A stretch of DNA of 64,000 bases from Competibacter_A sp037045685 (lineage in GTDB: Bacteria; Pseudomonadota; Gammaproteobacteria; Competibacterales; Competibacteraceae), in NCBI GenBank assembly GCA_037045685.1, contig JBAOII010000035.1:1-64000 (forward strand). The letters run 5' to 3'. This document shows positions 1 through 8,325 of the stretch, one piece after another (within the stretch, counting starts at the first letter, position 1; each line of letters begins with the position of its first letter). The notes beneath the pieces were generated by a model. That model worked only from the letters and a program-made list of their open reading frames with translations. It was not told where the DNA came from and made no database searches. The translations under genes and the position numbers were made by a program.

Positions 1-1
1 T

Positions 2-77
2 TGGTGGGCCCTGTAGGATTCGAACCTACAACCAAGGGATTATGAGTCCCCTGCTCTGACCGTTGAGCTAAGGGCCC
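2..77 (-). tRNA. tRNA-Ile2 (anticodon CAU, read as k2CAU)
   Basis: The reverse strand folds as a complete tRNA with a 7-bp acceptor stem (GGGCCCT/AGGGCCC), the TTCGAATC T-arm and an encoded CCA end. The anticodon loop is CTCATAA, so the anticodon is CAU. The D-arm and the anticodon arm GACTCATAATC resemble the E. coli ileX/ileY minor isoleucine tRNAs rather than elongator or initiator tRNA-Met. Such tRNAs read AUA after TilS converts C34 to lysidine. It lies 49 bp beyond the 3' end of rpoD on the same strand. Confidence 0.9.
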
Positions 78-126
78 TTAAAAATCGCGAATTTTATCTG
101 CCGCCCGGATTCGACGCCAGCCGGAA

Positions 127-1989
127 TCATTCCAAATCCAGAAAGCTGCGCAGTTGTTCCGAGCGGTTCGGGTGCCGCAGTTTACGCAATGCCTTGGCTT
201 CGATTTGGCGGATGCGCTCGCGGGTCACGTCAAACTGCTTGCCGACTTCCTCCAGAGTATGATCGGTGGACATGTCGATGCCGAACCGCATCCGCAGCAC
301 CTTAGCCTCGCGCGGGGTGAGCGTCGCCAGCACCTCCCGAGTCGCCTCGCGCAACCCCTCGACGGTCGCGGCCTCCACCGGCGATAGCACGCTGAGATCC
401 TCGATGAAATCGCCCAAATGCGAGTCCTCGTCGTCGCCGATCGGCGTCTCCATCGAAATCGGCTCCTTGGCGATTTTCAACACCTTGCGGACCTTGTCCT
501 CCGGCATTTCCATCCGCTTGGCCAGTTCCTCCGGCGTCGGCTCGCGGCCCATCTCCTGCAACATCTGCCGGGAAATCCGGTTGAGCTTGTTGATCGTTTC
601 GATCATGTGGACCGGGATGCGAATGGTGCGAGCCTGATCGGCGATGGACCGGGTGATGGCCTGGCGAATCCACCAGGTGGCGTAGGTCGAGAATTTGTAG
701 CCGCGCCGGTATTCGAACTTGTCCACCGCCTTCATCAGGCCGATGTTGCCTTCCTGGATCAAATCCAGGAACTGCAAGCCCCGGTTGGTGTATTTCTTGG
801 CGATGGAAATCACCAGCCGCAGGTTGGCTTCGACCATCTCCTTTTTGGCGCGGCGGGCCTTGGCCTCGCCGATCGACATGTGGCGGTTGATGTCCTTGAT
901 TTCGTGGATCGACAGCCGGGCTTCCGCCTCGATGGCCTGGAGTCGCCGCTGAGCCTCCAGAATCTCGTCGCGGAAATCGGCTAGTGCCGCCGAGTATTTT
1001 TTTTTGGCCTCAACCTGCTCGTCCACCCACTCCAGCCGGGTCTCGTTCTGGGGAAAGGAGGTGATGAACGTTTTGCGCGGCATTTGCGCCTTGTAAACGC
1101 AAACCGCCATGACGTCCTTTTCCTGCGCGCGGATGCGCTCGGCGATTTCGTGCAGGCCGGCGATCAACTGATCGAGAGTTTTCGGGACCAGCCGGAACTG
1201 GAGAAAACGCTCGCCGAGCTGTTGGCGCAGCGCCTGGGTCTGGGGATTCCACAAGCCGAGCTGGTCCACGCTGCCCAGGGTTTGCTCGTACAGGGCGCGC
1301 AAATCCGAAAAGCGGCGGGCGGTTTCCTCGGGATCGGGGCCGTTTTCGACCACGCTTTGGGCGGTTTCCTCGTCTTCATCGTCGGGGACCACCACCTCGT
1401 CCTCGACCACCACCGCGTCCGGGTCGTCGGCGGCCAGGAGGATTTCCACGTCCGGCAGCGGCGGGGTGGCTTCTTCGACGTCCTTGAAGCCGCTGATCAC
1501 GTCGGCCAGCCGGGTGCCGTTCTCGCTGATCGAGTCGTAAATCCGCAGCAGCGCGCCGGCCGTGAGCGGATAGTTGGCCAGCGCCGACAACACCTGGGTC
1601 ATCCCTTCCTCGATGCGCTTGGCGATCTGGATTTCGCCTTCGCGGGTGAGCAGCTCGACCGTGCCCATCTCGCGCATGTACATCCGAACCGGGTCCGTGG
1701 TGCGGCCGAATTCGCTGTCCACGGCGGCCAGCGCGGCGGCGGCTTCCTCGGCCACCACATCGTCATCGACGCTGGCCGGGTTTTCGTTGAGCAGCAAGGT
1801 TTCGGTGTCGGGCACGAATTCGTGGACTTCGATGCCCATGTCGTTGATCATGGCGATGATGTCTTCGATCTGCTCGGGATCGACGATGTCATCGGGCAAA
1901 TGGTCATTCACCTCGGCGTAGGTCAGGAACCCCTTTTCCTTGCCGCGGGCGATCAACTTCTTCAATTGCGATTGTTGCTGCTCGCTCAT
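127..1989 (-). CDS. rpoD: RNA polymerase primary sigma factor RpoD (sigma-70)
   Basis: A 620-residue housekeeping sigma factor of usual gammaproteobacterial length. Region 1.1 is at the N-terminus, followed by an acidic non-conserved insert near residues 190-225. Region 1.2 has DPVRMYMREMG. Region 2 has the core-binding and -10-melting stretch with FSTYATWWIRQAI. Region 3 follows, and region 4.2 ends in the helix-turn-helix TRERIRQIEAKALRKLRHP that reads the -35 element. It is the last gene of the leftward rpsU-yqeY-dnaG-rpoD block and is separated from dnaG by 89 bp that contain a possible promoter of its own. The start at 1989 (MSEQQQSQLKKL) matches the family. Confidence 0.98.
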   Translation of the reverse strand: MSEQQQSQLKKLIARGKEKGFLTYAEVNDHLPDDIVDPEQIEDIIAMINDMGIEVHEFVPDTETLLLNENPASVDDDVVAEEAAAALAAVDSEFGRTTDPVRMYMREMGTVELLTREGEIQIAKRIEEGMTQVLSALANYPLTAGALLRIYDSISENGTRLADVISGFKDVEEATPPLPDVEILLAADDPDAVVVEDEVVVPDDEDEETAQSVVENGPDPEETARRFSDLRALYEQTLGSVDQLGLWNPQTQALRQQLGERFLQFRLVPKTLDQLIAGLHEIAERIRAQEKDVMAVCVYKAQMPRKTFITSFPQNETRLEWVDEQVEAKKKYSAALADFRDEILEAQRRLQAIEAEARLSIHEIKDINRHMSIGEAKARRAKKEMVEANLRLVISIAKKYTNRGLQFLDLIQEGNIGLMKAVDKFEYRRGYKFSTYATWWIRQAITRSIADQARTIRIPVHMIETINKLNRISRQMLQEMGREPTPEELAKRMEMPEDKVRKVLKIAKEPISMETPIGDDEDSHLGDFIEDLSVLSPVEAATVEGLREATREVLATLTPREAKVLRMRFGIDMSTDHTLEEVGKQFDVTRERIRQIEAKALRKLRHPNRSEQLRSFLDLE

Positions 1990-2034
1990 GACCTGTTCAC
2001 GTAGTACTGAAGTAGGGAAAAATCCAAATTTTTA

Positions 2035-2043
2035 ATCATATCA
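2035..2043 (-). promoter_or_regulatory. Possible extended -10 promoter for rpoD
   Basis: On the reverse strand the dnaG-rpoD spacer contains TGATATGAT, an extended -10 element (TGn plus TATGAT, 5 of 6 to TATAAT). It lies about 45 bp before the rpoD start in an AT-rich stretch. No good -35 hexamer is visible 17 bp upstream, which is common for extended -10 promoters. Internal rpoD promoters are known in this operon in E. coli; the assignment here is by eye only. Confidence 0.4.
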
Positions 2044-2078
2044 CAAAATACTGTACTTTTCCGTTATTACGAACAAAA

Positions 2079-3821
2079 TTAGACCTTTTTCGCTTTTCCC
2101 AAGTTCCCCACCGCTTCGCGTTCCTCGACGCTGAGCGCGCGGGGCGAACCGCGCCGCAACAGGATGTCCGGCAAGCGCTCCCGCAAGTCGTCGCGGCGCC
2201 CGAGGGAGGCGAGAATATCGCCGAATTCCTCCTCGAATCGGTAATCTTGCTCCGGCACGCCCGGTTCCCAAGCGGCCAGCCGTTCCAAAATCGCCCCCTC
2301 GCGGGTATCCCGATAGCGTTCCAGCAGCGCGGCGGTGGTGAGCTGGGGATTGGCGCGCAAGACCGCGATCAGGTTCGCCAGCAACTTCACCCCCGACTCG
2401 CCGTCATCCCGGAGCGCGAGTTCGTCGTCCGCCGCCTGTTGCGCCAGTTCCGGCCGGTACAACAGCAGGGCGATAGCCTTGCGCAGCGGCGTTCGGGTCA
2501 ACCGCAAATTGCGGTCGGCCGGGCTGGCCACGGTCGATGCGGGCGGCCGCAGCCGGGTGTTGGCCACCTGCGCTTCCTGCCGCAACCGTTCGTCCATCAG
2601 GTCACGAAAAGATCCGTCGGGCAGTTTTTCCAGCAGCGGCCGGGCCAGTTGGGCCAGCCGGGCGCGGCCCGCCAGCGTATCGGGATCGACTTGGGCGCGC
2701 AGTTCGGCGAACAGGTAATCGGCCAAGGGCGTAGCGTGCTCCAGCCGCCGCTCGAACGCGGCCCGGCCCTCGCCGCGGACCAGGGTATCCGGGTCCTCGC
2801 CTTCGGGCAGGAACAGAAAGCCGGCCTGGCGACCGTCGCGCAGAAACGGCAGCGCCACCTCCAGCGCCCGCCACGCCGCCGCGCGCCCGGCCCGGTCGCC
2901 GTCGAAGCAGAACACCAGATCGCTGACCGACCGGAACAGCCGTTCGACGTGTTCGGCGGTGGTGGCGGTGCCCAGCGTGGCGACGGCATACGCGATGTCG
3001 TGCTGGGCCAGGGCGACCACATCCATGTAGCCTTCGACCACCAGCAGCCGCTGTAATTGGCGGTTGTGGGCGCGTGCCTCGTAAAGACCGTACAGTTCGG
3101 ACCCCTTGTGGAACAAAGGCGTTTCCGGGGAATTGAGATACTTGGGCGTGGTATCCCCATCCAATGCCCGTCCGCCGAAGGCGATCACGCGGCCCCGCCG
3201 GTCGCGGATCGGAAAAATGATCCGGTCGCGGAAGCGGTCGCGCGGCCGACCCTGTTCGTCGCGGCCGGTCAAGCCGGCGGCGATGAGGTCGTCGAAGCTG
3301 GCGCCGGCCTCGCGCAGCGCTTGGGTGAGATTTTCCCAGCCGGGAGGCGCGTAGCCGATGCCGAAGGTGTTGGCGATCTGGCCGGTCAGCCCGCGCTGGC
3401 GCAAATAATCGACCGCCCGCTGCCGGAGGGGATGCTCGCGCAGTTGCTGGCGGAAGAAACGGTCGGCTCGGGCGATCCATTCCAGCAGCGGCTTGAGCGA
3501 GGGGCCGCTCTCGCCGCCGGGGGTCTGGGGCAGATCGAGACCGGCGGCCCGAGCCAGCTCCTCGACCGCATCGGGAAACTCCAGCCGCTCGTAGGCCATC
3601 AAAAAGCCGATGGCGTTGCCGTGGGCGCCGCAGCCGAAGCAGTGGTAGAACTGCTTGCGCGGGCTGACCGAGAACGACGGCGTTTTTTCGGCGTGAAAGG
3701 GGCAACAGGCCATGAACTCACGGCCCGCCCGACGCAACGGCACCCGGGTGTTGACGATCTCGACGAGATCCACCCGGCCGAGCAGTCGATCGAGGAACTC
3801 CTGGGGTATGCGGCCGGCCAT
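2079..3821 (-). CDS. dnaG: DNA primase DnaG
   Basis: A 580-residue primase that makes the RNA primers for replication. The N-terminal CHC2-type zinc-binding domain is visible as CPFHAEKTPSF followed by YHCFGCG. The TOPRIM core includes LLVVEGYMDVVAL and the acidic FCFDGDRAGR motif. The C-terminal DnaB-helicase-binding region follows, and length is normal. The gene sits between yqeY (110 bp upstream) and rpoD, the conserved macromolecular-synthesis arrangement. Confidence 0.97.
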   Translation of the reverse strand: MAGRIPQEFLDRLLGRVDLVEIVNTRVPLRRAGREFMACCPFHAEKTPSFSVSPRKQFYHCFGCGAHGNAIGFLMAYERLEFPDAVEELARAAGLDLPQTPGGESGPSLKPLLEWIARADRFFRQQLREHPLRQRAVDYLRQRGLTGQIANTFGIGYAPPGWENLTQALREAGASFDDLIAAGLTGRDEQGRPRDRFRDRIIFPIRDRRGRVIAFGGRALDGDTTPKYLNSPETPLFHKGSELYGLYEARAHNRQLQRLLVVEGYMDVVALAQHDIAYAVATLGTATTAEHVERLFRSVSDLVFCFDGDRAGRAAAWRALEVALPFLRDGRQAGFLFLPEGEDPDTLVRGEGRAAFERRLEHATPLADYLFAELRAQVDPDTLAGRARLAQLARPLLEKLPDGSFRDLMDERLRQEAQVANTRLRPPASTVASPADRNLRLTRTPLRKAIALLLYRPELAQQAADDELALRDDGESGVKLLANLIAVLRANPQLTTAALLERYRDTREGAILERLAAWEPGVPEQDYRFEEEFGDILASLGRRDDLRERLPDILLRRGSPRALSVEEREAVGNLGKAKKV

Positions 3822-3931
3822 AGCCCAAAAGCCTAGCGGATAAACGGCCGGCCGTCAGTGGTCGGGCGCAACGAATGGGGCGGGCGGCCGGAGCGGTTCG
3901 CGACGGCGGGCCGGTGGAGGAGCGGATCGCT

Positions 3932-4378
3932 TCAACCGCCGAAGCGGGCCTTGACGCGGGCGCTGAGCGCGGCCATGTCGGCCCGGCCCTGCGCCTGATC
4001 TTTGATCAGGGCCATCACCTTGCCCATATCGCGCACCGATTGGGCGCCGGTCGCGGCGATGGCGCCGGCGATCAGGGCGTCGATTTCGGCTTCGCCGAGC
4101 GGCGCCGGCAGGTAGGACTGGATCAGCTCGATTTCGAAGGCTTCTTGGGCGGCGAGGTCTTCCCGGCCGGCGCTCTGATACTGGGCCAGCGATTCCCGGC
4201 GTTGCTTGATCATTTTCTCCAGCACGCCGAGCACTTGGCCATCGCTCAGCTCGATGCGCTCGTCCACCTCGCGCTGCTTGACGGCGGCCAGGATCAGGCG
4301 GATCGCGCCGAGACGGGCCTTGTCCTTGGCGCGCATGGCGGTTTTCATGTCATCCTGAATACGGTCTTTGAGGGACAT
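3932..4378 (-). CDS. yqeY: GatB/YqeY domain protein
   Basis: A 148-residue protein of the YqeY family, which shares the tRNA-binding tail domain of the amidotransferase subunit GatB. The N-terminus (MSLKDRIQDDMKTAMRAKD) and the central QREVDERIELSDGQ stretch are typical. The function is not settled; a role linked to tRNA or translation is inferred from the GatB relationship. In many gammaproteobacteria it lies between rpsU and dnaG, as here, 41 bp downstream of rpsU. Confidence 0.92.
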   Translation of the reverse strand: MSLKDRIQDDMKTAMRAKDKARLGAIRLILAAVKQREVDERIELSDGQVLGVLEKMIKQRRESLAQYQSAGREDLAAQEAFEIELIQSYLPAPLGEAEIDALIAGAIAATGAQSVRDMGKVMALIKDQAQGRADMAALSARVKARFGG

Positions 4379-4419
4379 GGACGAGGGGCTCGCGGGCGGG
4401 GAGGGGGAGAGGCCGATTT

Positions 4420-4635
4420 TCAGAACATGCGGGTGCGGCGGGCGACTTCCCGGGAAAGCTTTTTCAGATGGCGCTTGACGGCGGCGGCGCGCTTGCGTTT
4501 GCGTTCCTGGGTGGGTTTCTCGTAAAACTCCCGACGGCGGACCTCGGACAGCACGCCGGCTTTCTCGCAGGAACGCTTGAAGCGGCGCAGGGCCACGTCA
4601 AACGGCTCATTGTCTTTGACTTTCACGGAAGGCAT
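4420..4635 (-). CDS. rpsU: 30S ribosomal protein S21
   Basis: A 71-residue basic protein with the S21 core (DVALRRFKRSCEKAG) and lysine/arginine-rich C-terminus. S21 helps the 30S subunit engage mRNA starts. The start is supported by a strong ribosome-binding site GAGGTGATGG just before ATG. It is the first gene of the leftward rpsU-yqeY-dnaG-rpoD block and is divergent from tsaD. Confidence 0.97.
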   Translation of the reverse strand: MPSVKVKDNEPFDVALRRFKRSCEKAGVLSEVRRREFYEKPTQERKRKRAAAVKRHLKKLSREVARRTRMF

Positions 4636-4680
4636 TAAACCATCACCTCATTCGGGTCTGGGCGGTTAACAGGTAAATGT

Positions 4681-4709
4681 TGGACAATCGCGAAATAGGA
4701 AATTGTAAT
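4681..4709 (+). promoter_or_regulatory. Sigma-70 type promoter for tsaD
   Basis: TGGACA (4681-4686, 5 of 6 to TTGACA) and TGTAAT (4704-4709, 5 of 6 to TATAAT) are separated by exactly 17 bp and sit 35 bp before the tsaD start, in the divergent rpsU/tsaD spacer. Confidence 0.6.
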
Positions 4710-4744
4710 CGTGGCCGTCGCCAAATGCAAAACCGGGAAGCGAT

Positions 4745-5761
4745 ATGTTGATTTTGGGCATCGAAACCTCGTGCGACGAAACCGGCGTGGCGCTCTACGA
4801 CAGCGAGCGCGGCCTGCTGGCCCACGCGCTGCACAGCCAGATCGCCTTGCACGCCGAATACGGCGGCGTGGTGCCGGAACTGGCCTCGCGCGATCACGTC
4901 CGCAAGACCCTGCCGCTGCTGGGCGAGATTTGCCGGCAGGCGGGGATCGCGCCGCGCCAAGTGGAGGGCGTGGCTTACACGCGCGGGCCGGGTTTGATCG
5001 GCGCGCTGCTGGTGGGCGCGGCCATCGGGCGCGGTCTGGCCTGGACCTGGAACGTGCCGGCCATCGGCGTGCATCACATGGAAGGCCATCTGCTGGCGCC
5101 GATGCTGGAGCCGGACCCGCCGCAATTTCCGTTCGTGGCGCTGCTGGTGTCCGGGGGGCATTCCTTGCTGGTGGAAGTGGATGGCGTCGGCCAGTACCGG
5201 ATTCTGGGCGAGTCGGTAGACGATGCGGCCGGCGAGGCGTTCGACAAGACCGCCAAGCTGCTGGGGTTGCCGTATCCCGGCGGACCGGCGCTGGCGAAGC
5301 TGGCCGAGCGGGGCGATCCCCGGCGTTTCACCTTTCCCCGACCGATGACCGACCGACCCGGCTGCGATTTCAGTTTCAGCGGGCTGAAAACCGCCGCCAT
5401 CAACACTTGGCGCAAGCTGGAGCCGACGGCGGAGAACCGGGCCGATGTGGCGCGGGCGTTCGAGGAGGCGGTGGTGGAGACGCTGGCGATCAAGTGTCGG
5501 CGGGCGCTGAAGGCGACCCGGTTGAAGCGGCTGGTGGTGGCGGGCGGAGTGGGCGCCAACCGGCGCTTGCGGGAGCGATTGCGAGAATTGGCCGCCGAGT
5601 CGGGCGGGCAGGTCCATTATCCCCGATTGGAGTTCTGCACCGACAACGGCGCGATGATCGCTTATGCCGGTTGGCGGCGGTTGGCGGCCGGTCAGCGGGA
5701 GGACGCGGCGATTGAGGTCATGCCGCGCTGGCCGCTGGATAGTCTGACGGCGGTGGATTGA
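4745..5761 (+). CDS. tsaD: tRNA N6-adenosine threonylcarbamoyltransferase TsaD
   Basis: A 338-residue ASKHA-fold enzyme that transfers the threonylcarbamoyl group to A37 of ANN-decoding tRNAs together with TsaB and TsaE. The N-terminal phosphate-binding motif GIETSCDETGVA, the metal-binding HxxxH (HHMEGH near residue 111) and the C-terminal CTDNGAMIAYAG are all visible. Length is standard. The gene is divergent from rpsU, a widely conserved arrangement. Downstream of its stop the base composition drops into an AT-richer accessory island. Confidence 0.98.
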   Translation: MLILGIETSCDETGVALYDSERGLLAHALHSQIALHAEYGGVVPELASRDHVRKTLPLLGEICRQAGIAPRQVEGVAYTRGPGLIGALLVGAAIGRGLAWTWNVPAIGVHHMEGHLLAPMLEPDPPQFPFVALLVSGGHSLLVEVDGVGQYRILGESVDDAAGEAFDKTAKLLGLPYPGGPALAKLAERGDPRRFTFPRPMTDRPGCDFSFSGLKTAAINTWRKLEPTAENRADVARAFEEAVVETLAIKCRRALKATRLKRLVVAGGVGANRRLRERLRELAAESGGQVHYPRLEFCTDNGAMIAYAGWRRLAAGQREDAAIEVMPRWPLDSLTAVD

Positions 5762-5835
5762 GGGCGGCGGCGTGATAGCTCAACCGAACAGCTTGCGTGC
5801 TATTTGACTATCGAAGCGAGCATTATCTTTGAGCG

Positions 5836-6262
5836 TTATGACGCATTTTCTTTCCACAGGGCTCCAAAGCCGGCTTGCTGAAAGTGCTCATCCGCTGTTA
5901 AAGCTTCGGTGAGGTTTCGCTTGGTCATGATGATGAAGGAGATGCAGTCCACCAATCCCCATTCTTTATCTTGTCGCTACTCGATAAAGTTGTAACGCTT
6001 GCGCGTAGGGTTTTTCCGATAATGGGATGATTTTTACCATGGGGTCCGCTTCAAGTGAATCTAATAGTCGGATAGCTGCATGGCGATAGCGCTGCTTGGA
6101 TAAAGCGTTTCCAATTTCAAGTTGCACGGCTCGGGTCGTTACTAGGCGAGTGCCGGTTTTTTCAAGTTGCTCCGCAAGTTCCATCGCTCGTTTGTGATGT
6201 TTATCGCTCTCCGACGATAAGGCTATAGCGTAGACTGTATCAAGAAATACCTCATTTTTCAT
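5836..6262 (-). pseudogene. PIN-domain toxin (VapC-like), apparent frameshift
   Basis: The first 98 codons read MKNEVFLDTVYAIALSS, the PIN-domain start with its first acidic residue, then a TAA stop at about 5966. The following sequence continues in another frame as DKEWGLVDC and on to a natural stop at 5836, which is the C-terminal half of the PIN domain with its last acidic residues. Removing one A from the AA before GATAAAG at about 5975 restores a 141-residue ORF. PIN toxins are Mg-dependent RNases. The gene overlaps its putative antitoxin by 11 bp. It may be intact if the extra base is a sequencing error. Confidence 0.75.
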
Positions 6263-6485
6263 CTTTCGCTTCGTTATCGTAAAGGTATTGATCGATATTT
6301 TCCGACCAATCGGGTGGTCCAGCTAATTTCAGTGATTTGGCTGTACGGAGGAAAGATACTTTCTGGTCCTCGGCAGTTGCTTCAGTCTCGATAGTTATCT
6401 TTACTCGCGTGTTTGGCTTGAGTTCAAGCGGCTTTTCAGGATGAAAAACCTTGCCGTCGTAGGTCGCTTCAATCGTTTCAGTCAT
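6252..6485 (-). CDS. AF2212-like (DUF104) antitoxin
   Basis: A 77-residue protein beginning MTETIEATYDGKVFHPE, the hallmark of the AF2212/DUF104 antitoxin family. These proteins pair with PIN-domain toxins. The reading frame overlaps the toxin start by 11 bp, the usual coupling for such modules. The pair is AT-richer than the flanking genes, in keeping with transfer. No clear promoter was picked out in the 214 bp upstream, which otherwise look empty. Confidence 0.8.
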   Translation of the reverse strand: MTETIEATYDGKVFHPEKPLELKPNTRVKITIETEATAEDQKVSFLRTAKSLKLAGPPDWSENIDQYLYDNEAKDEK

Positions 6486-6699
6486 TGGATGTCACCACGG
6501 TTTTTTTCGATAAATGAAGATGACCAGCGGATGTCGTTCTCTCAAGGGGATCGCCGATAATTAATGGAGGAAAAAATTAATCTAATTGTACTCTAACGCT
6601 TGAATCGACCGGCTGGCTTTGGAGTACCAGCGGAAAAGCCGACATGCAATTACTGATGCGCGACCGCGCGAAGCTCGTAGATGCGGCTATATCAAGCCG

Positions 6700-8112
6700 C
6701 TAGTTAATTATCTTTAACATAATCGTACCAATTCGCAAGATTTCATCGCCCAAGATACCCTCTGACATATGGCTCGCAACTAACTTTAGGAAGTTTTGTT
6801 GTTCGAACCAGCGGACACTGGCATCCCAATCAAAGCGGGCAAATCTTAAGGCTTTGAATTTGGAGGCCGAATCCACAATTTCAATTATGTCTGTATTAGG
6901 AATCCGACCAGGTACTTTTTGTGTAACAATCCTTTTTTCAAAACTATCAAGGATGTTATTGCTGGGAATTCCCAGACGTGCAGCAAGCCCATCACTTATA
7001 AAACGGCGAAAGCTTAATGGGAAATTTGATACTGTTGAGCGTGGGTCAGATTCTAGAGTCCACGATTTTCCCTTTACCGGAATATCGACGATAAGATAGT
7101 CACCAGCTTTTAATCTGGCAGCGAGTTGCGTAATAATTCTATCTTCTTCATCCAGATTGCAGAATGTTCCTCCCAGCAATGTTACCAAAGTTGGCATGCG
7201 AGGCGGTCGCGGTCCATCGCCTTGCTCAGGGAATATTTGATCAAAGATGAATGTTAACCCATCTTCAAAGTCTCCGACAATTCCGAATGGAATTGGCAAC
7301 TCGGAACGCCGATAGATTGCAAAAGTCAAAAGACCTTGGCTGATATCTACAGGAATCCATTCTGGAGTTGCTCGACGACTCTGCATGTGAAGCAGTAGCT
7401 GGTGTTCAGCATGGCCATCCCCAGGTCCTAAAGAGATAACCCTGTCAATCATAGTAACCTCATCTCCCAGACTATCAATAGCTATTTTATGCAATTCATG
7501 CGTGCCGTGACGATCAGCCAAAAACCACGTCGAGAAGGCAGGGTCTGTTGAGACATCAAGATACCTTGCACCACCATCGCCAAGGTACAGCGAACGTCCT
7601 GACCAGTTAGAAGGAATTGTTGATGGCCGCAAATGCTTTTCATAAACTTCCTTATCTATTGCAACCGGAACAATAGGTGGCGACTGGGGTTTTGTTGCAT
7701 TGCTAATCTGTCCAACGAGAGTGCGTGCTGCTGTTTCAAAATTCATAGAATTGTACTTTGTTACGGTTACACCCCCAACATCCGATGGGAGTTTCACCTT
7801 TTCATGCGCGAGAACTCCAGTTCGATATCGGCCCAGCTTACTTAAAAAGAGGCCGTACTCCAGATAGCAGTTATCACGGGCGGTCACAATGTTTTGGCCA
7901 CGGAACCATGTTTTATCGTCGTCATCCCAGATAACAACTGCTGCATCAACATAATCTGTGAGAAGACGGAGCTTGTCCAGTGTTACATCTCCATTTTCGA
8001 AAGCTGACCACCATAGGAGAGGTTTTAATCCTTTCTCCGAAAGGATTCTCGACAAAACTTCAGCGCGACTTTTAGCTTCGTTCGAACTTGCAATGAATAC
8101 TAAAGCTGCCAC
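6700..8112 (-). CDS. TIR-like (PF10137-type) / EgtD-like methyltransferase fusion protein
   Basis: A 470-residue protein with two recognisable parts. Residues 1-140 look like the predicted nucleotide-binding TIR-like domain (PF10137 type): VFIASSNEAKSRAEVLSRIL, then DAAVVIWDDDD, then CYLEYGLFLSKLGR with a candidate catalytic glutamate at residue 85, and LPSDVGGV. Residues about 170-470 resemble the histidine-specific SAM-dependent methyltransferase fold (EgtD/PF10017): a glycine-rich loop VISLGPGDGH at 225-234, PVDIS at 254-258, and LLGGTFCNLDEE corresponding to the family's GSTIGN motif. TIR-like domains of this kind act as NAD-degrading effectors in anti-phage systems, so a defence role is inferred. 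The gene is AT-rich, stands alone in an island between tsaD and manB, and has no adjacent sensor gene. Domain calls are by eye. Confidence 0.7.
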   Translation of the reverse strand: MAALVFIASSNEAKSRAEVLSRILSEKGLKPLLWWSAFENGDVTLDKLRLLTDYVDAAVVIWDDDDKTWFRGQNIVTARDNCYLEYGLFLSKLGRYRTGVLAHEKVKLPSDVGGVTVTKYNSMNFETAARTLVGQISNATKPQSPPIVPVAIDKEVYEKHLRPSTIPSNWSGRSLYLGDGGARYLDVSTDPAFSTWFLADRHGTHELHKIAIDSLGDEVTMIDRVISLGPGDGHAEHQLLLHMQSRRATPEWIPVDISQGLLTFAIYRRSELPIPFGIVGDFEDGLTFIFDQIFPEQGDGPRPPRMPTLVTLLGGTFCNLDEEDRIITQLAARLKAGDYLIVDIPVKGKSWTLESDPRSTVSNFPLSFRRFISDGLAARLGIPSNNILDSFEKRIVTQKVPGRIPNTDIIEIVDSASKFKALRFARFDWDASVRWFEQQNFLKLVASHMSEGILGDEILRIGTIMLKIIN

Positions 8113-8245
8113 TCTAATTCTCCTCTACTTTCAATTATTAACTCAAAGCCAGCTTTCTATCAGGTTCCGAGAAAATATGTTGGTATCCAGCAAAACTCGT
8201 TGGTTTACAGCCAATCCTTTAACTGGATCAAAAGATCAAGCGCCG

Positions 8246-8325
8246 ATCAGCGCCCGCAGTTCATCCGTCCGACGCTCCAGCAATTTATCAGCGCCCGCAA
8301 TTCCTCGGTCCGACACTCCAGCAAT
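8246..8325. repeat. Imperfect 39-bp tandem duplication of the manB 3' end (41-bp period)
   Basis: 8246-8284 and 8287-8325 match at 35 of 39 positions. Read leftward, the inner copy encodes LLECRTEELRALI at the true end of the phosphomannomutase, while the outer copy encodes LLERRTDELRALIGA followed by TGA, in another frame. The 41-bp period shifts the frame, so the present gene ends in an unrelated tail. The copies differ as two alleles would, not as a fresh slippage product, suggesting a recombination boundary of the adjacent island. Confidence 0.85.

Noticed and set aside
2..77. tRNA-Met, on the basis of the CAU anticodon.
   Set aside because: The anticodon arm and D-arm fit the minor tRNA-Ile2 (ileX/ileY) type. 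Elongator and initiator Met tRNAs differ in these arms.
4381..4413. A G-rich stretch between yqeY and rpsU considered as another REP-like copy.
   Set aside because: The palindromic C-rich arm is missing, so it does not fit the repeat family.
6640..6702. A short + strand ORF (MQLLMRDRAKLVDAAISSR).
   Set aside because: Nineteen codons with no ribosome-binding site or family match, and it lies at the 3' end of the TIR-like gene.
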